This document shows positions 4,885 through 5,439 of a stretch of 5,439 nt of DNA, piece by piece. The number at the start of each line of letters is the position of its first letter. The stretch's first letter is position 1. Both the position numbers and the translations under genes were made by a program. The DNA comes from Bacillota bacterium. GTDB taxonomy: Bacteria; Bacillota; Clostridia; Oscillospirales; Acutalibacteraceae. The stretch spans positions 1 to 5,439 of the forward strand of contig WQTL01000322.1 in the NCBI GenBank assembly GCA_009786275.1, given 5' to 3'. The notes under the pieces were generated by a model, which was not told the origin of the DNA, did not search any database, and worked only from the letters and a program-made list of their open reading frames with translations.

Positions 4885-5439
4885 ATGGATTCGTATCCGA
4901 TTTTGTTTTCGCCCGGGAAAATCGGCGGCTGCGAGATCAAAAACCGCATTGTCATGTCGCCCATGGTGATGGGCACGGGCACGCCGGGCGGCGGCCCCGG
5001 GGAGAAGATGTGCGCGTACTACGAGGCCCGGGCGAAGGGCGGCGCGGGGCTGATCATCACCGAGTGCTGCCGCGTGGACGACCACACGGGCCCCCTCGCG
5101 CCCTGCCAGATCTCCCTGACCCACGACCGCCACATCGCCCCCCTCGCCGCGATGATTGAGCGCGTGCACCGCCATGGCGCGAAGATCTTCTGCCAGCTGC
5201 ACCATCCGGGGCGGCAGAATTACAGCATCCTCGTGGGCGCCATGCGCCTGAGCCTCCTCGCGGGGCGCGCCGTCCCGGCCTACTGGAAGCTGTTTTTCAA
5301 AATCGCCGCCCTCGCGCCGCAAATCGAGAAAACCGGGCTGCTGCCCCCCGTGGCGGGGCCTTCGGCGGTCCCCTGCGAGCACCAAAAGCAGAAAACCCGC
5401 GCGCTTTCCGTTAAAGAAATAAGTAAAATCATCAGTCGT
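4885..5439 (+). CDS. Old yellow enzyme family NADH:flavin oxidoreductase / enoate reductase-like, N-terminal part (3' end outside window)
   Basis: The 185 visible residues are the start of an FMN-binding TIM barrel of the old yellow enzyme family, which reduces activated C=C bonds using NAD(P)H. Evidence is the N-terminal block LFSPGKIGGCEIKNRIVMSPM (7-27), YYEARAKGGAGLIITE (45-60), QLHHPGRQ (104-111), GPSAVP (158-163) and the lead-in to the next helix, RALSVKEISKII (172-183). The frame is open to the last base of the window. Larger relatives such as FadH, 2-enoate reductase and BaiCD-type enzymes add a [4Fe-4S] cluster and an FAD/NAD domain C-terminally; whether this one does cannot be seen. 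A segment of about 46 residues (112-157), rich in hydrophobic residues, separates the HHPGRQ and GPSAVP motifs, where many family members have under ten. The gene has its own promoter and is divergent from the MBL operon. The substrate is unknown. Confidence 0.88.
   Translation, partial: MDSYPILFSPGKIGGCEIKNRIVMSPMVMGTGTPGGGPGEKMCAYYEARAKGGAGLIITECCRVDDHTGPLAPCQISLTHDRHIAPLAAMIERVHRHGAKIFCQLHHPGRQNYSILVGAMRLSLLAGRAVPAYWKLFFKIAALAPQIEKTGLLPPVAGPSAVPCEHQKQKTRALSVKEISKIISR

Noticed and set aside
4863..5159. ATG at 4863 as a leader peptide or alternative start before the OYE gene
   Set aside because: It is out of frame with the OYE gene, has no ribosome site at a suitable distance and encodes no recognisable product.
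4849..5385. Minus-strand open frame of 178 codons antisense to the OYE gene
   Set aside because: Low-complexity Arg/Ala/Gly translation without motifs; the plus strand shows OYE motifs with promoter and ribosome site.

Overview
The window is gene-dense, GC-rich bacterial DNA with no RNA genes, mobile elements or CRISPR. Signs pointing to a Bacillota lineage (Clostridia-type, probably a high-GC gut anaerobe) are purine-rich Shine-Dalgarno sites, strong sigma-A-type promoters in a short AT-rich gap, and a gene set typical of anaerobes: a RACo-like corrinoid-protein activator, a multi-subunit-type old yellow enzyme and a GH78 rhamnosidase. The taxonomic call is an inference from gene content, not from a marker gene.

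Layout. Positions 2-943 (+) hold the 3' part of a GH78 alpha-L-rhamnosidase that begins before the window. A HAD-IB type phosphatase (970-1554, +) follows after 26 bases and is probably cotranscribed. On the opposite strand, a three-gene operon runs from 4742 down to 1526: a PhnP-like metallo-beta-lactamase-fold phosphodiesterase, a compact [2Fe-2S]/ASKHA protein of the RACo family, and an RluA-family pseudouridine synthase. Both internal junctions are 4-base start/stop overlaps (TTGA, then ATGA). The operon's last gene overlaps the end of the HAD gene tail-to-tail by 29 bases. From 4885 (+) an old yellow enzyme/enoate-reductase-like gene starts and runs off the right edge.

The only substantial gap is 4743-4884. 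It contains two well-formed divergent promoters: TTGACA-17-TATACT leftward, and TTGCAT-17-TATAAT with a TGn extended -10 rightward. Between them lies a perfect inverted repeat (GTTCTATG-N10-CATAGAAC) that overlaps the leftward -35 by two bases and abuts the rightward -35. A second perfect 9-bp inverted repeat brackets the leftward start region. This looks like a shared control region for the MBL-RACo-RluA operon and the flavoenzyme, and it is the most interesting structure in the window.

How the genes might work together is open. One speculative reading is plant glycoside/polyphenol use: rhamnose removal by GH78, corrinoid-dependent demethylation needing a RACo activator, and ene-reduction by the OYE. 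No methyltransferase or corrinoid protein is present in the window, so this remains a hypothesis.
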